Positions 8,688 to 18,230 of a DNA stretch of 64,000 nt are shown here, in pieces. Within the stretch, counting starts at the first letter, position 1. Each line of letters starts with the position of its first letter. Origin of the DNA: Bacteroidota bacterium (lineage in GTDB: Bacteria; Bacteroidota; Bacteroidia; Flavobacteriales_E; Vicingaceae); assembly GCA_013112545.1 (NCBI GenBank), contig JABFGJ010000003.1:186001-250000 (forward strand). The letters run 5' to 3'. The notes beneath the pieces were generated by a model. That model had not been told where the DNA came from and did no database searches. It was given only the letters and a program-made list of their open reading frames with translations. The position numbers were made by a program, and so were the translations under genes.

Positions 8688-9197
8688 ATGAGAAAAGCAA
8701 TTTTTTTGATGGGCTTTATGGGAAGTGGTAAAACCACAATAGGAAAGAAATTAGCCCGAAAAATCAAGTTCGATTTTTTTGATTTAGATGAAGTTATAGA
8801 ATTATCTCAACAAAAAACTATTGCTCAATTATTTGAAGAGATAGGAGAGGAACGGTTTAGAGAAATTGAACGCGAAGCCTTAATAGATATAGGTAAGAAT
8901 CAAAATTGTGTCATTTCATTAGGAGGAGGCACACCTTGTTTTTACAATAACATGGATCTTATAAAAGAACTTGGAACTAGTGTATATTTAAAATTAGATA
9001 TGCCAATCTTAGTTGGACGATTGAGAAATACCAAGGGGAATAGACCTTTGCTTGCGAAATTAAATCACAAAGGAATTTCAAAATTTGTACGAGAAAAATT
9101 AATAGAAAGAGAGCCTTATTACAGTCAAGCAGATTTTATTTTAAGAAGCAATCACCCTAAAGTTGGCCCAATAATGGACATGCTTAACTTAGCGTAA
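8688..9197 (+). CDS. aroK: Shikimate kinase
   Basis: 169 residues, the normal AroK length. P-loop GFMGSGKTT (9-17), substrate and Mg2+ aspartates in FDLDEVIE (Asp32, Asp34), shikimate-binding GGGTP (79-83), and the lid arginine in GNRPLL. It phosphorylates shikimate at the 3-hydroxyl with ATP in the route to chorismate. The later and earlier pathway genes aroB and aroA are found 30 kb downstream in this window. The gene starts immediately after the SDR stop codon. Its 3' end overlaps the convergent phosphoribosyltransferase gene by 14 bp. Confidence 0.95.
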   Translation: MRKAIFLMGFMGSGKTTIGKKLARKIKFDFFDLDEVIELSQQKTIAQLFEEIGEERFREIEREALIDIGKNQNCVISLGGGTPCFYNNMDLIKELGTSVYLKLDMPILVGRLRNTKGNRPLLAKLNHKGISKFVREKLIEREPYYSQADFILRSNHPKVGPIMDMLNLA

Positions 9198-9690
9198 CAG
9201 TATAATTGTTTGGTTTCTCGAATGAAACTTCAATGTGTTCTTTTAGTGTTGTTGCTAAAGACATTCCTACATAGTTTGCATTTACTGGGTATCTTTTGTG
9301 GCTTCTATTGACCAAAACAGCAATTGATAAACTTTTTAATGGTGCGTTTAAAAAAGCTTGTAAACCATACATCATAGTTTTACCAGAGTTTAAGACATCA
9401 TCCACCACAACAATCGATTTATTTTTAATTTCTTCGCCTTGCATTTTTACTTCAGCTTTCGATTTAATTGGATTCTTTTTGTCAATGGTCAATTCTTTTA
9501 GAATGACCTTAATGTTTGAAATTGTTTCTAAGCGTTCTTTCAAAATCGAGGCAAATACAAATCCATTTTTAGCAATGCCAGCCATTATTATCTCATCTTG
9601 ATTGTAATTGTCTTCATAGATTTGATAAGCAATACGATTGATTTTCTGATCTATTTTATGATGGTCAAGAATGAGTGTGCTATTTTGCAT
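9184..9690 (-). CDS. Phosphoribosyltransferase, PyrR-like
   Basis: 168 residues from the ATG at 9690 (MQNSTL...); a frame six codons longer exists. It shows a type I PRTase fold with the PRPP-binding loop VVVDDVLNSGKT at about 94-105, closely matching PyrR and hypoxanthine/uracil PRTases. Because a second, more complete pyrR lies next to pyrB at 29.1 kb, this copy is probably a salvage enzyme or divergent paralogue rather than the pyr regulator. The base it uses cannot be told from sequence. Its end overlaps aroK on the other strand. Confidence 0.8.
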   Translation of the reverse strand: MQNSTLILDHHKIDQKINRIAYQIYEDNYNQDEIIMAGIAKNGFVFASILKERLETISNIKVILKELTIDKKNPIKSKAEVKMQGEEIKNKSIVVVDDVLNSGKTMMYGLQAFLNAPLKSLSIAVLVNRSHKRYPVNANYVGMSLATTLKEHIEVSFEKPNNYTVTLS

Positions 9691-9722
9691 TGAATTATTT
9701 TTTATCAAAAATAGAGATTAAT

Positions 9723-10292
9723 TTATTTTTTTTTAGCCAATAGAAATAGCTCAGTATCTTTTCTTGGTTTTATGGAGTTGTAAGCTTGGTCAAAATGCAC
9801 ATAGTCAAAATATTCATCAAAATATTCGCGATATTCTGTTTTGCATCCACCGAAAGGAGGTTGGTCAGTATTTAATTCAATAGACCAAAATAAACCCATT
9901 AATTTTCCATTTGGCTTTAAGAGTTGATACACTTTTTTGGCATAAGCAGCCCTTAATTCAAGGCTAATAGCACAAAAGAAAGTTTGTTCAACAATTAAAT
10001 CATAAGCGCCTTCATGAGAGAAAAAATCTCCTTCGATAAGATGAGATTTTGGAAAACTCGGGTTTCTTTTTGCAAAAGCTATTAATGGGCTAGGTGCAAT
10101 GTCCAAAATAAACACATTGGTAAAGCCTTGTTGATGCAGGTATTCCGCCTCGTGAGCATTACCAGCACCTGGAATTAAAATTTTTAAATCTTTGTTTTTT
10201 ATTTGGTCAAAATATTCTTTTAATGGTGTACTTGGATAACCAATATCCCAACCAGTATTATTTTGCTGATAGCGTTCTTCCCAGTTTATCAT
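9723..10292 (-). CDS. Thiopurine S-methyltransferase-family SAM methyltransferase
   Basis: 189 residues. It begins WEERYQQNNTGWDIGYPSTPL, the typical opening of TPMT-family enzymes (WxxRY...tgWdxG.ps..l). Motif I is LIPGAGNAHEAEYL (about 39-52), and the ending KPRKDTELFLLAKKK also fits. Members methylate thiols or, in plants and algae, halide/thiocyanate ions. The natural substrate here is unknown. It overlaps the upstream hypothetical gene by 4 bp, so the two are likely translated together. Confidence 0.85.
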   Translation of the reverse strand: MINWEERYQQNNTGWDIGYPSTPLKEYFDQIKNKDLKILIPGAGNAHEAEYLHQQGFTNVFILDIAPSPLIAFAKRNPSFPKSHLIEGDFFSHEGAYDLIVEQTFFCAISLELRAAYAKKVYQLLKPNGKLMGLFWSIELNTDQPPFGGCKTEYREYFDEYFDYVHFDQAYNSIKPRKDTELFLLAKKK

Positions 10293-10702
10293 TTTTTATC
10301 TTTTAATGCTTCAATATCACTTACACAGGATTTTAAAATTTTTAACATCAAATCTCTAAATAGTGCTTTGTTTTTGTGATTAGCTAAAATTTTTTCGTCA
10401 TTGACTACCTTGGTTAAAAATAGCTTTATTTTATCGAGAACAGCTAAGTATAATTTAAGTTTAGGGCGTTTTTCAAGAAATGCTGAATTATTTAGCACTT
10501 CTAAAGGCACCATGTCTTCGTCGGTTCGGTTAAAAGCCATCATGTAAATTCCAAAAGAAAGTTTAACAATCCCGTCCGGAATTAGGTTTGGATTTCCTAT
10601 AGCATAACCTTTGCAAATGTTTTGTAATAATGCAGCTGCCTCAACTTCGTCGTCCTTTAAAAAGTCCGAATTCTTATTTGAAAAAAACTTAAAAAATCCC
10701 AT
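10289..10702 (-). CDS. Conserved-looking hypothetical protein
   Basis: 137 residues, no signal peptide and no membrane segment. It is probably all helical, rich in Leu and Lys in the last 60 residues, and starts MGFFKFFSNKNSDFLKDDE. I do not recognise a domain. Its start is preceded by AAATATAAATGGG, and its stop overlaps the TPMT-family methyltransferase by 4 bp. It follows rlmD on the same strand after 56 bp, so a three-gene transcript is possible. Confidence 0.65.
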   Translation of the reverse strand: MGFFKFFSNKNSDFLKDDEVEAAALLQNICKGYAIGNPNLIPDGIVKLSFGIYMMAFNRTDEDMVPLEVLNNSAFLEKRPKLKLYLAVLDKIKLFLTKVVNDEKILANHKNKALFRDLMLKILKSCVSDIEALKDKK

Positions 10703-10758
10703 TTATATTTCTTCTAATTTTAAGACTGCTACTCTAGGCTGTTATAATTCTTATCATT

Positions 10759-12183
10759 TTACTTTCTTTTCAATAAAACCACATTTTCCACATGATGTGT
10801 TTGTGGAAACATATCAACTGGTTGCACTTTCATAACTTTGTACTTCGCATCTAAAAAGTGAATGTCTCTAGCTTGAGTTCCAGGATTACAGCTGACATAA
10901 ACGATTCTATCTGCTTCTAACTTTAAAAGCATTTGTATGACATCTTCATGCATTCCTGCTCTTGGTGGATCAGTAATGATGACATCTGGTTTTCCATTTT
11001 TAGCAATAAAATCATCATTCAATACATCTTTCATATCACCAGCATAAAAACTCGTGTTTTCAATTTCATTGATTGCGGCATTTACTTTGGCGTCTATAAT
11101 GGCATCTTCTACATATTCTACACCAACCACATGTTTTGCTTGCGAAGCTACATAATTGGCAATAGTTCCAGTTCCTGTATATAAATCATAAACCAATTCA
11201 TCTTTTTGTATTTGAGCAAACTCAGCTGCAATGCGATACAATTCTGCTGCTTGTTTTGAATTGGTTTGATAAAACGATTTTGGCCCTATTTTAAATTTTA
11301 ATAATTTTTGGCCATCGAAAGATTTCATTTCCTCAAAAATATGGTCACGATCATTAAAAGCGATAATTTCTTGATCAGCAATGGTATCGTTACGCTTTTC
11401 GTTGATGACATACATTAAGGATGTTACTTCGGGAAATTGTTTTTGAAAAGCCTCGAGAATCTTAATTCTTGCTTCTTGATCTTCTTTGGCAAAAACAAAA
11501 ATGACCATGATTTCTCCATTGCTCGACGTTCGGATAATAATATTTCGCATCAAGCCATTTTGCTCACGTAAATCGAAAAATGGAAACTTATGTGCAATAC
11601 AAAAATTGTAAATCCAATTTCGAATAGCATTAGAAGGATCAGCTTGTAGCCAACATTTAGTAATGTTCAAAACCTTGTCAAACATACCTGGAACATGAAA
11701 TCCTAAGGCGTTTCGCTCGCCAAATTCAACATCAGAATTAATTTGTTCTAATGTCAACCATTCTTTGTTAGAGAAGGTGTATTCCATTTTATTGCGATAA
11801 AATTGAGTCTCAGTCGATGGAAAAATTCGATTGATCTCTGGTAATTCCACTTTAGCCATTCTGGTTAAGCAATCAATCACAGTACGGTGTTTGTTGTCCA
11901 ACTGGTCTTGATACGAAATAAACTGCCATTTGCAACCTCCACATACGCCGAAATGTTCGCAAAACGGAGTAACTCGTTTTTCTGAGTATTTATGGAATTT
12001 AGTCACTCGACCTTCCATAAATTTTTTACGCTTTCTAAAAACTTGCACATCAACGATGTCACCAGGTACAGTGCCAGCAATAAAAATGACTTTTTCGTCA
12101 ATTTTTGCCAATGACTTTCCTTCAGCAGCTGTGTCTAAAATTTCAACTTGCTCATAAAATGGTTTTCTGCTTTTTCTTCCCAT
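10759..12183 (-). CDS. rlmD: 23S rRNA (uracil-C5)-methyltransferase, RlmD/RumA family
   Basis: 474 residues. An N-terminal TRAM (OB-fold RNA-binding) domain covers about 10-65. A [4Fe-4S] cysteine cluster CEHFGVCGGCKWQ sits at about 75-87. The C-terminal SAM methyltransferase carries YDLYTGTGTIANYVA and the catalytic loop YVSCNPGTQARD, with the active-site cysteine in SCNPG. The family makes 5-methyluridine in 23S rRNA; in Bacteroidota the exact position (747 or 1939) is not certain from sequence, so RlmCD-type specificity is possible. Its start lies at the edge of the 720-bp gene-free stretch. Confidence 0.92.
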   Translation of the reverse strand: MGRKSRKPFYEQVEILDTAAEGKSLAKIDEKVIFIAGTVPGDIVDVQVFRKRKKFMEGRVTKFHKYSEKRVTPFCEHFGVCGGCKWQFISYQDQLDNKHRTVIDCLTRMAKVELPEINRIFPSTETQFYRNKMEYTFSNKEWLTLEQINSDVEFGERNALGFHVPGMFDKVLNITKCWLQADPSNAIRNWIYNFCIAHKFPFFDLREQNGLMRNIIIRTSSNGEIMVIFVFAKEDQEARIKILEAFQKQFPEVTSLMYVINEKRNDTIADQEIIAFNDRDHIFEEMKSFDGQKLLKFKIGPKSFYQTNSKQAAELYRIAAEFAQIQKDELVYDLYTGTGTIANYVASQAKHVVGVEYVEDAIIDAKVNAAINEIENTSFYAGDMKDVLNDDFIAKNGKPDVIITDPPRAGMHEDVIQMLLKLEADRIVYVSCNPGTQARDIHFLDAKYKVMKVQPVDMFPQTHHVENVVLLKRK

Positions 12184-12479
12184 TATACAAAGGTATCTAA
12201 GTTTTTAGGATGTTTAGATTTGGTTTTTATACTTTTTGTAGGATATTCTCAATGAAGAGTTTGACCCATTTAGGCCGTTTTCAAATTGGTTTGTTTTTAT
12301 AGTATTGTTTGATGTGAACGAGTTACTTTGGAGGATGGAGTTGTGATTCAAAGGGTATCTCGACTTCCACCGCTACGAAGGATTTGTAATCCCGCGATGT
12401 TATTGTACTCAACGCTTTCAATGTATTTAATTATAGTTTCAAAGATTGAAAATTATAATTAATTCGATACAATTATATT

Positions 12480-12504
12480 GCCGCAGGGTTGCAAACGACT
12501 GCGG
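12480..12504. repeat. REP-like intergenic hairpin, copy A
   Basis: Arms CCGCAG (12481-12486) and CTGCGG (12499-12504) enclose GTTGCAAAC, itself a near palindrome. A 25-base copy with two differences occurs at 38286-38310. This resembles REP/RAYT-type dispersed hairpins, but no transposase is present in the window. Confidence 0.65.
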
Positions 12505-12574
12505 AATTCATGATATTTTAAGGCTCTTCGGAGCTCAAGGACATCCCTCGATGAAAAGGCGTTTTTTTATTAAA

Positions 12575-12605
12575 GACCTTGAAGGTTTTCAAAACCTTCA
12601 AGGTC
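12575..12605. repeat. Perfect 31-bp palindrome, terminator-like
   Basis: GACCTTGAAGGTTTT and its exact reverse complement flank a single C. A TAGTTG and T7 tract follows on the plus strand. It could act as a terminator for plus-strand transcripts, but no plus-strand gene precedes it for over 3 kb, so a dispersed repeat is the more likely explanation. Confidence 0.7.
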
Positions 12606-12832
12606 TAGTTGTTTTTTTCCGATGCCTTAGGATTAGTGTCGTTTCGCTTTTCCGTTCATTACCATTTGATACAAATTATGCAGTGGTATTATTCACTGAG
12701 AGCGCATGAACGTTCAACCCTTAGAGCCTTTCAAAGGCTAAAGAGAGAAGTCTATTAATTCAATCTTCGCTATAATATTTAGGGCGATTAAAAATCGAAT
12801 TAATCGCTCATGCCTCTTCTATTTATGAATTA

Positions 12833-12861
12833 TTGGAATCGCACAATTTTAGATAACTTTG
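12833..12861 (+). promoter_or_regulatory. Bacteroidota-type promoter of rocD
   Basis: TTG at 12833-12835 (-33 element) and TAACTTTG at 12854-12861 (-7 consensus TAnnTTTG) have an 18-bp spacer. The rocD ATG is 41 bp downstream, preceded by AAAAAGAAGCATT. Confidence 0.7.
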
Positions 12862-12902
12862 CCAAGCGAAAAAAATATTGAATAGCATTAAAAAGAAGCA
12901 TT

Positions 12903-14141
12903 ATGGTAGAACAGAAAACAGCTACAGAAGAAATCATAGCATTAGAAGAGAAATATGGAGCTCATAATTATCATCCACTTCCTGTGGTTTTGAGTAAAGG
13001 AGAAGGAGTCTATGTTTGGGATGTCGAAGGTAAAAAATATTTTGACTTTTTGTCAGCTTATTCTGCTGTTAATCAAGGCCATTGTCACCCAAAAATTATT
13101 GGAGCAATGGTAGAGCAAGCTAAAACATTGACTTTAACATCGCGTGCATTTTATAATGATGTGTTAGGAGAATATGAGAAATACGTTTGTGAGTTTTTTG
13201 GATTCGACAAAGTATTACCCATGAATACTGGAGCAGAAGCTGTTGAGACGGCTATAAAACTATGTAGAAAATGGGCTTATGAGAAGAAAGGAATAGCTGA
13301 AGATCAAGCAAAAATTATAGTATGCGATGGTAACTTCCACGGAAGAACAACCACCATTGTCTCTTTTTCTAACGATCAAGTTGCTAGAAAGAATTTTGGT
13401 CCATTTACCTCTGGTTTTATTAACATTCCTTACAATGATATAGATGCTTTAGAAGAAGCATTAAAACAAGACAATATTGCGGGTATGTTGGTAGAGCCTA
13501 TTCAAGGTGAAGCTGGAGTTTACGTTCCCGACGAAGGCTATTTGAAAGCTGCCGATAAATTGTGCAAAGCAAACGGTGTGCTTTTTATTGCCGATGAAGT
13601 TCAAACAGGTGTTGCAAGAACTGGCCGTTTATTGGCTGTTGATCATGAAAATGTAAAACCTGATATATTAATTTTAGGTAAAGCATTATCAGGTGGAGCA
13701 TATCCTGTTTCTGCAGTTTTGGCAAACGATGAAGTGATGATGGTGATAAAGCCAGGTCAACATGGTTCTACTTTTGGTGGAAATCCTATTGCTGCTAAAG
13801 TGGCAATTGCTGCTTTAGAAGTAGTTAAAGAAGAAAAATTAGCTGAAAAATCTGAATATTTAGGTCAACTTTTTAGAAGTGAAATGCAAAAACTAGTTGA
13901 TTCTAACGACTTGATTAGCAAAGTAAGGGGTAAGGGATTATTGAATGCAGTAGTAATTAACGACACAGAAGACAGTTCTACAGCTTGGGACATTTGCTTA
14001 AAGTTAAGAGACAATGGTTTGCTAGCAAAACCGACTCATGGAAATATTATTCGTTTCGCACCTCCATTGGTCATGACTGAAAAAGAATTGATGGAATGTG
14101 TAGTGATTATTAAGAAAACCATCGAAGAGTTTAAAAAGTAA
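12903..14141 (+). CDS. rocD: Ornithine aminotransferase (ornithine-oxo-acid transaminase)
   Basis: 412 residues, the usual length. A fold-type I class III aminotransferase with the OAT opening [23 protein letters not shown] split by the YHPLP element. The PLP lysine is in [16 protein letters not shown] (about 255-270), preceded by the aspartate of FIADEVQTG. It transfers the delta-amino group of ornithine to 2-oxoglutarate, giving glutamate semialdehyde, which links arginine and proline metabolism. It is a single gene with its own promoter, ended by a shared terminator at 14161-14192. Confidence 0.95.
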   Translation: MVEQKTATEEIIALEEKYGAHNYHPLPVVLSKGEGVYVWDVEGKKYFDFLSAYSAVNQGHCHPKIIGAMVEQAKTLTLTSRAFYNDVLGEYEKYVCEFFGFDKVLPMNTGAEAVETAIKLCRKWAYEKKGIAEDQAKIIVCDGNFHGRTTTIVSFSNDQVARKNFGPFTSGFINIPYNDIDALEEALKQDNIAGMLVEPIQGEAGVYVPDEGYLKAADKLCKANGVLFIADEVQTGVARTGRLLAVDHENVKPDILILGKALSGGAYPVSAVLANDEVMMVIKPGQHGSTFGGNPIAAKVAIAALEVVKEEKLAEKSEYLGQLFRSEMQKLVDSNDLISKVRGKGLLNAVVINDTEDSSTAWDICLKLRDNGLLAKPTHGNIIRFAPPLVMTEKELMECVVIIKKTIEEFKK

Positions 14142-14160
14142 TTTATAAAAATGAATAGAT

Positions 14161-14192
14161 GCCCGTTTGGTGAAAACTGAACGGGCTTTTTT
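14161..14192. terminator. Bidirectional terminator between rocD and the ABC transporter
   Basis: GCCCGTT (14161-14167) pairs with AACGGGC (14180-14186), followed by T6. The hairpin touches the stop codon of the convergent ABC gene. Confidence 0.88.
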
Positions 14193-16029
14193 ATGCTTCT
14201 GTGCTTTGTTCTTCTTCCAATAACTGCTTTTGAAAGGTTTCAAAATAAGACCCTTGCAGTTCTATTAAATCATTGTGCTTTCCTTGTTCTATAATTTCAC
14301 CGTCTTCCAAAACCAAAATATGATCAGCATGTTTAATGGATGAAATACGATGGCTGATAATAATGGCTGTTTTATTCAGTAATATTTTTTTCAGGTTATT
14401 TAAGATTATTTCTTCTGTCTCTGTATCAACAGCTGATAAGCAATCGTCAAAAATTAAAATATTGGGTTTATTGATTATGGCTCTTGCTATAGAAATACGC
14501 TGTTTTTGTCCTCCTGAAAGCGTAATTCCTCTTTCGCCAAGCTCTGTATCAAATTTCTTTGGAAAAGATTCTATGTTAGAATATATGGCAGCATCTTTAG
14601 CAGCTTGTTCTATTGCCGTTTGCTCAACTTTACCTGATTTACTTCCAAAGGAAATGTTATTTTTAATGGAATCAGAGAATAAAAAAACTTCTTGAGGAAC
14701 ATAGCCGATTTGACTCCTTAAGCTATTTAAATTAAGTGTTTTAATTGCTTTGTTGTCAATAAGTATGTCGCCTTCTGTTGTGTCAAACAAACGACAGATT
14801 AAATCGGCAATGGTCGATTTTCCTGAGCCTGTTTTTCCGATAATAGCTAAGGTTTGTCCAGGCTTTACTTCAAACGAAACATTGTTTAAAGCTAAGGTTC
14901 CAGATTCTGGATATTTAAAGCTGACATTTTCAAATCGAATATGTCCGTTTACAACGGATTCTTGATTGTTATCGTTTTGAATTTCAGGTATCGTTTCTAG
15001 AAAATGATTAATCCTTTTTTGTGAAGCAGCAGCTCGTTGAATAATAGAAGTTACCCAACCCAAAGCAGTTACAGGCCAGGTTAGCATGTTGACATAAATA
15101 ATAAACTCTGCCACATTTCCAGTTGTTATTTCACCGTTTATGGTTTTAATACCGCCAATATAAATGGTCAAAATAGTACTTAAACCAATTAGCATCATCA
15201 TAATGGGAGAGAAGTAAGCTTCTAACTTAACTAAATCCAAGTTTTTGTCCATATAGGTTTCAGCTTCAGCTTTCAATGTTTTGTTCATGTATTTCTCTTT
15301 CACAAAAGATTTAATGATTCGAATACCCGAAAAACTTTCTTGAGAAAAAGTAGAAAGAAATGACAGTTGCTCTTGAACACGCTCACTTTTCTTATTGATT
15401 TTATTGCTTACGTAATAAATCAGAACGGATAGAATAGGCAAAGGCGCTAAGGCATATAAAGTCAATTCTACATCGATGCTCAACATCACTGATATAACCA
15501 TTACAAAAAGGGCTATTAAATTGATGGTGTACATAATTCCAGGCCCAAGGTACATACGAACACGGCTGACATCTTCGCTTATGCGATTCATAATATCACC
15601 GGTATTATTTTGCTTGTAAAAAGACATGCTCAATTCCTGATAATGATTATAAATTTCATTTTTTAAATCAAATTCGATTAAACGAGACATAATGATAATG
15701 GTTTGACGCATAAAAAAAGTAAAGATGCCTTTAATTAAAGCCATGGCTAAAACCAAAATAGAAAAGAAAATAAGTAGTTGACTCAAAGACATATCTGTAG
15801 TAAATGAGTTGATAAAACTCATAGAAGTAGAAGAATTTCCTTGAATAATTTGCTCCGTATTATTCAGTGCAGCTAATTCATCAGATTGAGCAACAGCATC
15901 AAAAGCTTCTCTAATTATTTGAGCTGGATAAATTCCGAAAACATTAGATACTACAACGAATATAGTCCCAAGAATTAACCTAAATTTATATTTCCATAAG
16001 TATTTGTTAAGGTATTTCAGGGATTTCAT
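14191..16029 (-). CDS. ABC exporter, fused membrane and ATPase domains (MsbA/multidrug type)
   Basis: 612 residues. A six-helix type 1 exporter membrane domain covers residues 1-345, with a long hydrophilic insert between TM1 and TM2 (about 42-75). The ATPase domain has Walker A GKTGSGKST (about 396-404), signature LSGGQKQR (about 502), Walker B ILIFDD and the H-loop IIISHR. It works as a homodimer in the inner membrane, exporting lipids or drugs; the substrate is not readable. The ATPase motifs are intact. It is convergent with rocD and divergent from leucine dehydrogenase. Confidence 0.93.
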   Translation of the reverse strand: MKSLKYLNKYLWKYKFRLILGTIFVVVSNVFGIYPAQIIREAFDAVAQSDELAALNNTEQIIQGNSSTSMSFINSFTTDMSLSQLLIFFSILVLAMALIKGIFTFFMRQTIIIMSRLIEFDLKNEIYNHYQELSMSFYKQNNTGDIMNRISEDVSRVRMYLGPGIMYTINLIALFVMVISVMLSIDVELTLYALAPLPILSVLIYYVSNKINKKSERVQEQLSFLSTFSQESFSGIRIIKSFVKEKYMNKTLKAEAETYMDKNLDLVKLEAYFSPIMMMLIGLSTILTIYIGGIKTINGEITTGNVAEFIIYVNMLTWPVTALGWVTSIIQRAAASQKRINHFLETIPEIQNDNNQESVVNGHIRFENVSFKYPESGTLALNNVSFEVKPGQTLAIIGKTGSGKSTIADLICRLFDTTEGDILIDNKAIKTLNLNSLRSQIGYVPQEVFLFSDSIKNNISFGSKSGKVEQTAIEQAAKDAAIYSNIESFPKKFDTELGERGITLSGGQKQRISIARAIINKPNILIFDDCLSAVDTETEEIILNNLKKILLNKTAIIISHRISSIKHADHILVLEDGEIIEQGKHNDLIELQGSYFETFQKQLLEEEQSTEA

Positions 16030-16068
16030 TTAGCTCTTTTTCTTCTTTTAAAACTTAATATTTATAGA

Positions 16069-16076
16069 TACTTTTG
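16069..16076 (+). promoter_or_regulatory. Probable -7 element for leucine dehydrogenase
   Basis: TACTTTTG matches TAnnTTTG, 78 bp before the start. The -33 region shows no clear TTTG, so the call rests on the -7 box only. Confidence 0.45.
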
Positions 16077-16153
16077 CACTCCAATTTAAGAGCATTTTTA
16101 ATGCTTTGCAAAAATAGGATAAAAGATACTTGTAATAACTCTAAATAATAAGA

Positions 16154-17260
16154 ATGGAATCGGTAATCGATGTAAAAGAAATGACTGTAGATAACAATCC
16201 TGTCATTGAAAAAATGGCGATTAATGACCACGAACAAGTGGTGTTTTGCCAAGATCAAGCAACTGGTCTAAAAGCTATCATTGCTATTCACAATACGACA
16301 TTAGGGCCAGCTTTGGGTGGAACTAGAATGTGGATGTATAACAATGAATTAGAAGCTTTAAATGATGTGTTGAGGTTGTCGAGAGGGATGACCTTTAAAG
16401 CATCTATAACTGGCTTAAATCTAGGTGGTGGTAAAGCTGTTATCATTGGAGATTCTTATACACAAAAATCTGAAGCACTTTTTAGAAGATTTGGAAAATT
16501 TGTTGAAAGTTTAAGTGGTAAATACATTACTGCTGAGGATGTTGGAATTAGCCCACAAGACATGGAGTATGTTAAAATGGAAACAAATCATGTTTCTGGC
16601 TTACCAGTTTCTTTAGGAGGTAGTGGAGATCCTTCTCCAGTTACTGCATATGGTGTGTATATGGGAATGAAGGCTGCTGCTAAAGAAATGTTTGGTAGTG
16701 ATAGCTTAGGGGGCAAAAAAGTGACTGTTCAAGGCGTAGGTCACGTTGGAGAAACTTTAGTAAAGCATTTATCAAAAGAAGGTGCAATCATTACGCTTGC
16801 TGATATTAACGTAGATCGTGCGAATGTTGTTGCTAAAAACTACGGAGCTAATGTTGTTGATGGAAATTCAGTTTATGATGTTGACATGGACATTTATGCT
16901 CCATGTGCTTTAGGTTCTACACTAAATGATGAGACCATTTCCAAATTAAATTGTTCCATAATTGCTGGTGCAGCTAATAATCAATTAAAAGATGAAGTAG
17001 TTCACGGTAAAATGCTGAAAGATAAAGGTATATTGTATGCTCCTGACTTTTTAATAAATGCGGGTGGTTTAGTAAATGTATATCGTGAAGTAGAGCACTT
17101 TTCGCAAGAAAGAGCAATGGAAATAACAGAAAATATTTACAATACAACTTTGGCTATTTTTAAAACGGCAAATGAAGAGAATATAACAACTCATCAAGCT
17201 GCTTTAGAAGTTGCTAAACGTAGAATAGAATCAGTTGGACGCTTAAAAATGTCTTTATAA
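16154..17260 (+). CDS. Leucine/valine dehydrogenase (Glu/Leu/Phe/Val dehydrogenase family)
   Basis: 368 residues. The N-terminal domain has GPALGGTRMW (substrate Gly-Gly) and the catalytic lysine in LNLGGGKAVIIGD (about Lys94), and the ITAEDVG element follows. The NAD domain has VTVQGVGHVGETL (about 190-203) and AGAANNQL. These match leucine dehydrogenases rather than glutamate dehydrogenases. It deaminates branched-chain amino acids to 2-oxo acids with NAD+. This is the start of a compact plus-strand run: the nusB gene follows after 3 bp. Confidence 0.93.
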   Translation: MESVIDVKEMTVDNNPVIEKMAINDHEQVVFCQDQATGLKAIIAIHNTTLGPALGGTRMWMYNNELEALNDVLRLSRGMTFKASITGLNLGGGKAVIIGDSYTQKSEALFRRFGKFVESLSGKYITAEDVGISPQDMEYVKMETNHVSGLPVSLGGSGDPSPVTAYGVYMGMKAAAKEMFGSDSLGGKKVTVQGVGHVGETLVKHLSKEGAIITLADINVDRANVVAKNYGANVVDGNSVYDVDMDIYAPCALGSTLNDETISKLNCSIIAGAANNQLKDEVVHGKMLKDKGILYAPDFLINAGGLVNVYREVEHFSQERAMEITENIYNTTLAIFKTANEENITTHQAALEVAKRRIESVGRLKMSL

Positions 17261-17263
17261 AAG

Positions 17264-18214
17264 ATGCTAAATAGACGATTACTTCGAGTAAAAGTAATGC
17301 AAGCCTTATATGGTCATTTCCAATCTGGAAGCGACGATATGGTTAAAAACGAAAAAAGTTTAATACTAAGCCTGAATCGGGTTTATGATTTATACTTATA
17401 CTTTCTTATTTTACCAATTGAACTAGCTGATATTGCTGAAGTTCAGTTTGAAGAAGCAAGGAATAAAGCGTTGCCAAGTTCTGAAGACATGAATCCAAAC
17501 AGACGTTTTGTGGATAATTATGTTATTGCTTCTTTAAGGCAAAATGCTGCTTTACAACGCTTGATTCAAGATCGTAAAATAGCTTGGTCTATTGAAGAAG
17601 ACCGTGACACCTTGAAGAAAATTTGGAAACAAATTAAATCAAGTGACTTATATCTTGAATATCTCGAAGCTGAAGATAAACCTTCGACTCATCGTAAGTT
17701 TATTGAAAACATGATGAATAAGTTTTGTTTAGATAACGATGACATTTATTCTTCTTTTCAAGAACGTAGCATATACTGGGATTATGATGATTGCGATTAT
17801 GCTATGCACATGGCAATTCGATATTTTGGTAAAATAAAATCGCTAAGTTCTTTTAAATCACTTCCTGGAATGTGGAAAGATGAAGAAGAGGATGAACGAT
17901 TTGTAAAAAATCTATTTCGTAGAACCATAACTTACGAAGCTGAAAACAGTAAATTAATAGAATCTAAAACAAAAAATTGGGATGTTGACCGAATAGCCTC
18001 TTTAGATATATTATTTATGAAAATGGCAATCACAGAGTTTCAACATTTCTCATCTATTCCTGTTAAAGTAACATTAAATGAATACATAGAAATAGCAAAA
18101 TTATTTAGTTCTCCTAGAAGTAAAATGTTTATTAATGGAGTTTTAGATAAGTTGTTAATTGAATTTAGGAATGAAAATAAATTAAAAAAATCCGGAAGAG
18201 GATTAATGCAATAA
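17264..18214 (+). CDS. nusB: Transcription antitermination factor NusB (long Bacteroidota form)
   Basis: 316 residues, about twice the E. coli length. The N-terminus LNRRLLRVKVMQALYG and the C-terminal block WDVDRIASLDILFMKMAITEF..IPVKVTLNEYIEIAKLFSSPRSKMFINGVLD are the NusB RNA/NusE-binding core. The middle part is an insert typical of this phylum. It supports antitermination in rRNA operons together with NusE. The order nusB - DUF1573 - yajC - ybbR - coaE is well kept in Bacteroidota, which supports the call. Confidence 0.94.
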   Translation: MLNRRLLRVKVMQALYGHFQSGSDDMVKNEKSLILSLNRVYDLYLYFLILPIELADIAEVQFEEARNKALPSSEDMNPNRRFVDNYVIASLRQNAALQRLIQDRKIAWSIEEDRDTLKKIWKQIKSSDLYLEYLEAEDKPSTHRKFIENMMNKFCLDNDDIYSSFQERSIYWDYDDCDYAMHMAIRYFGKIKSLSSFKSLPGMWKDEEEDERFVKNLFRRTITYEAENSKLIESKTKNWDVDRIASLDILFMKMAITEFQHFSSIPVKVTLNEYIEIAKLFSSPRSKMFINGVLDKLLIEFRNENKLKKSGRGLMQ

Positions 18215-18230
18215 TTTAATATTTTAAACA

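Larger units (their letters stand above)
12184..12832. other. Long gene-free stretch with decayed repeats
   Basis: About 650 bp between the rlmD start and the rocD promoter. No frame here looks like protein; the longest (12446-12709) crosses the palindromes. It holds a REP-like hairpin (12480-12504), a perfect 31-bp palindrome (12575-12605) and a palindromic GGATTTGTAATCC (12380-12392) in a context (TTCCACCGCTACGAAG) similar to other intergenic repeats in this window. Confidence 0.6.

Noticed and set aside
12446-12709. 87-codon frame in the gap before rocD
   Set aside because: It runs through the REP-like hairpin and the perfect palindrome, so the frame is made of repeats, not a gene.
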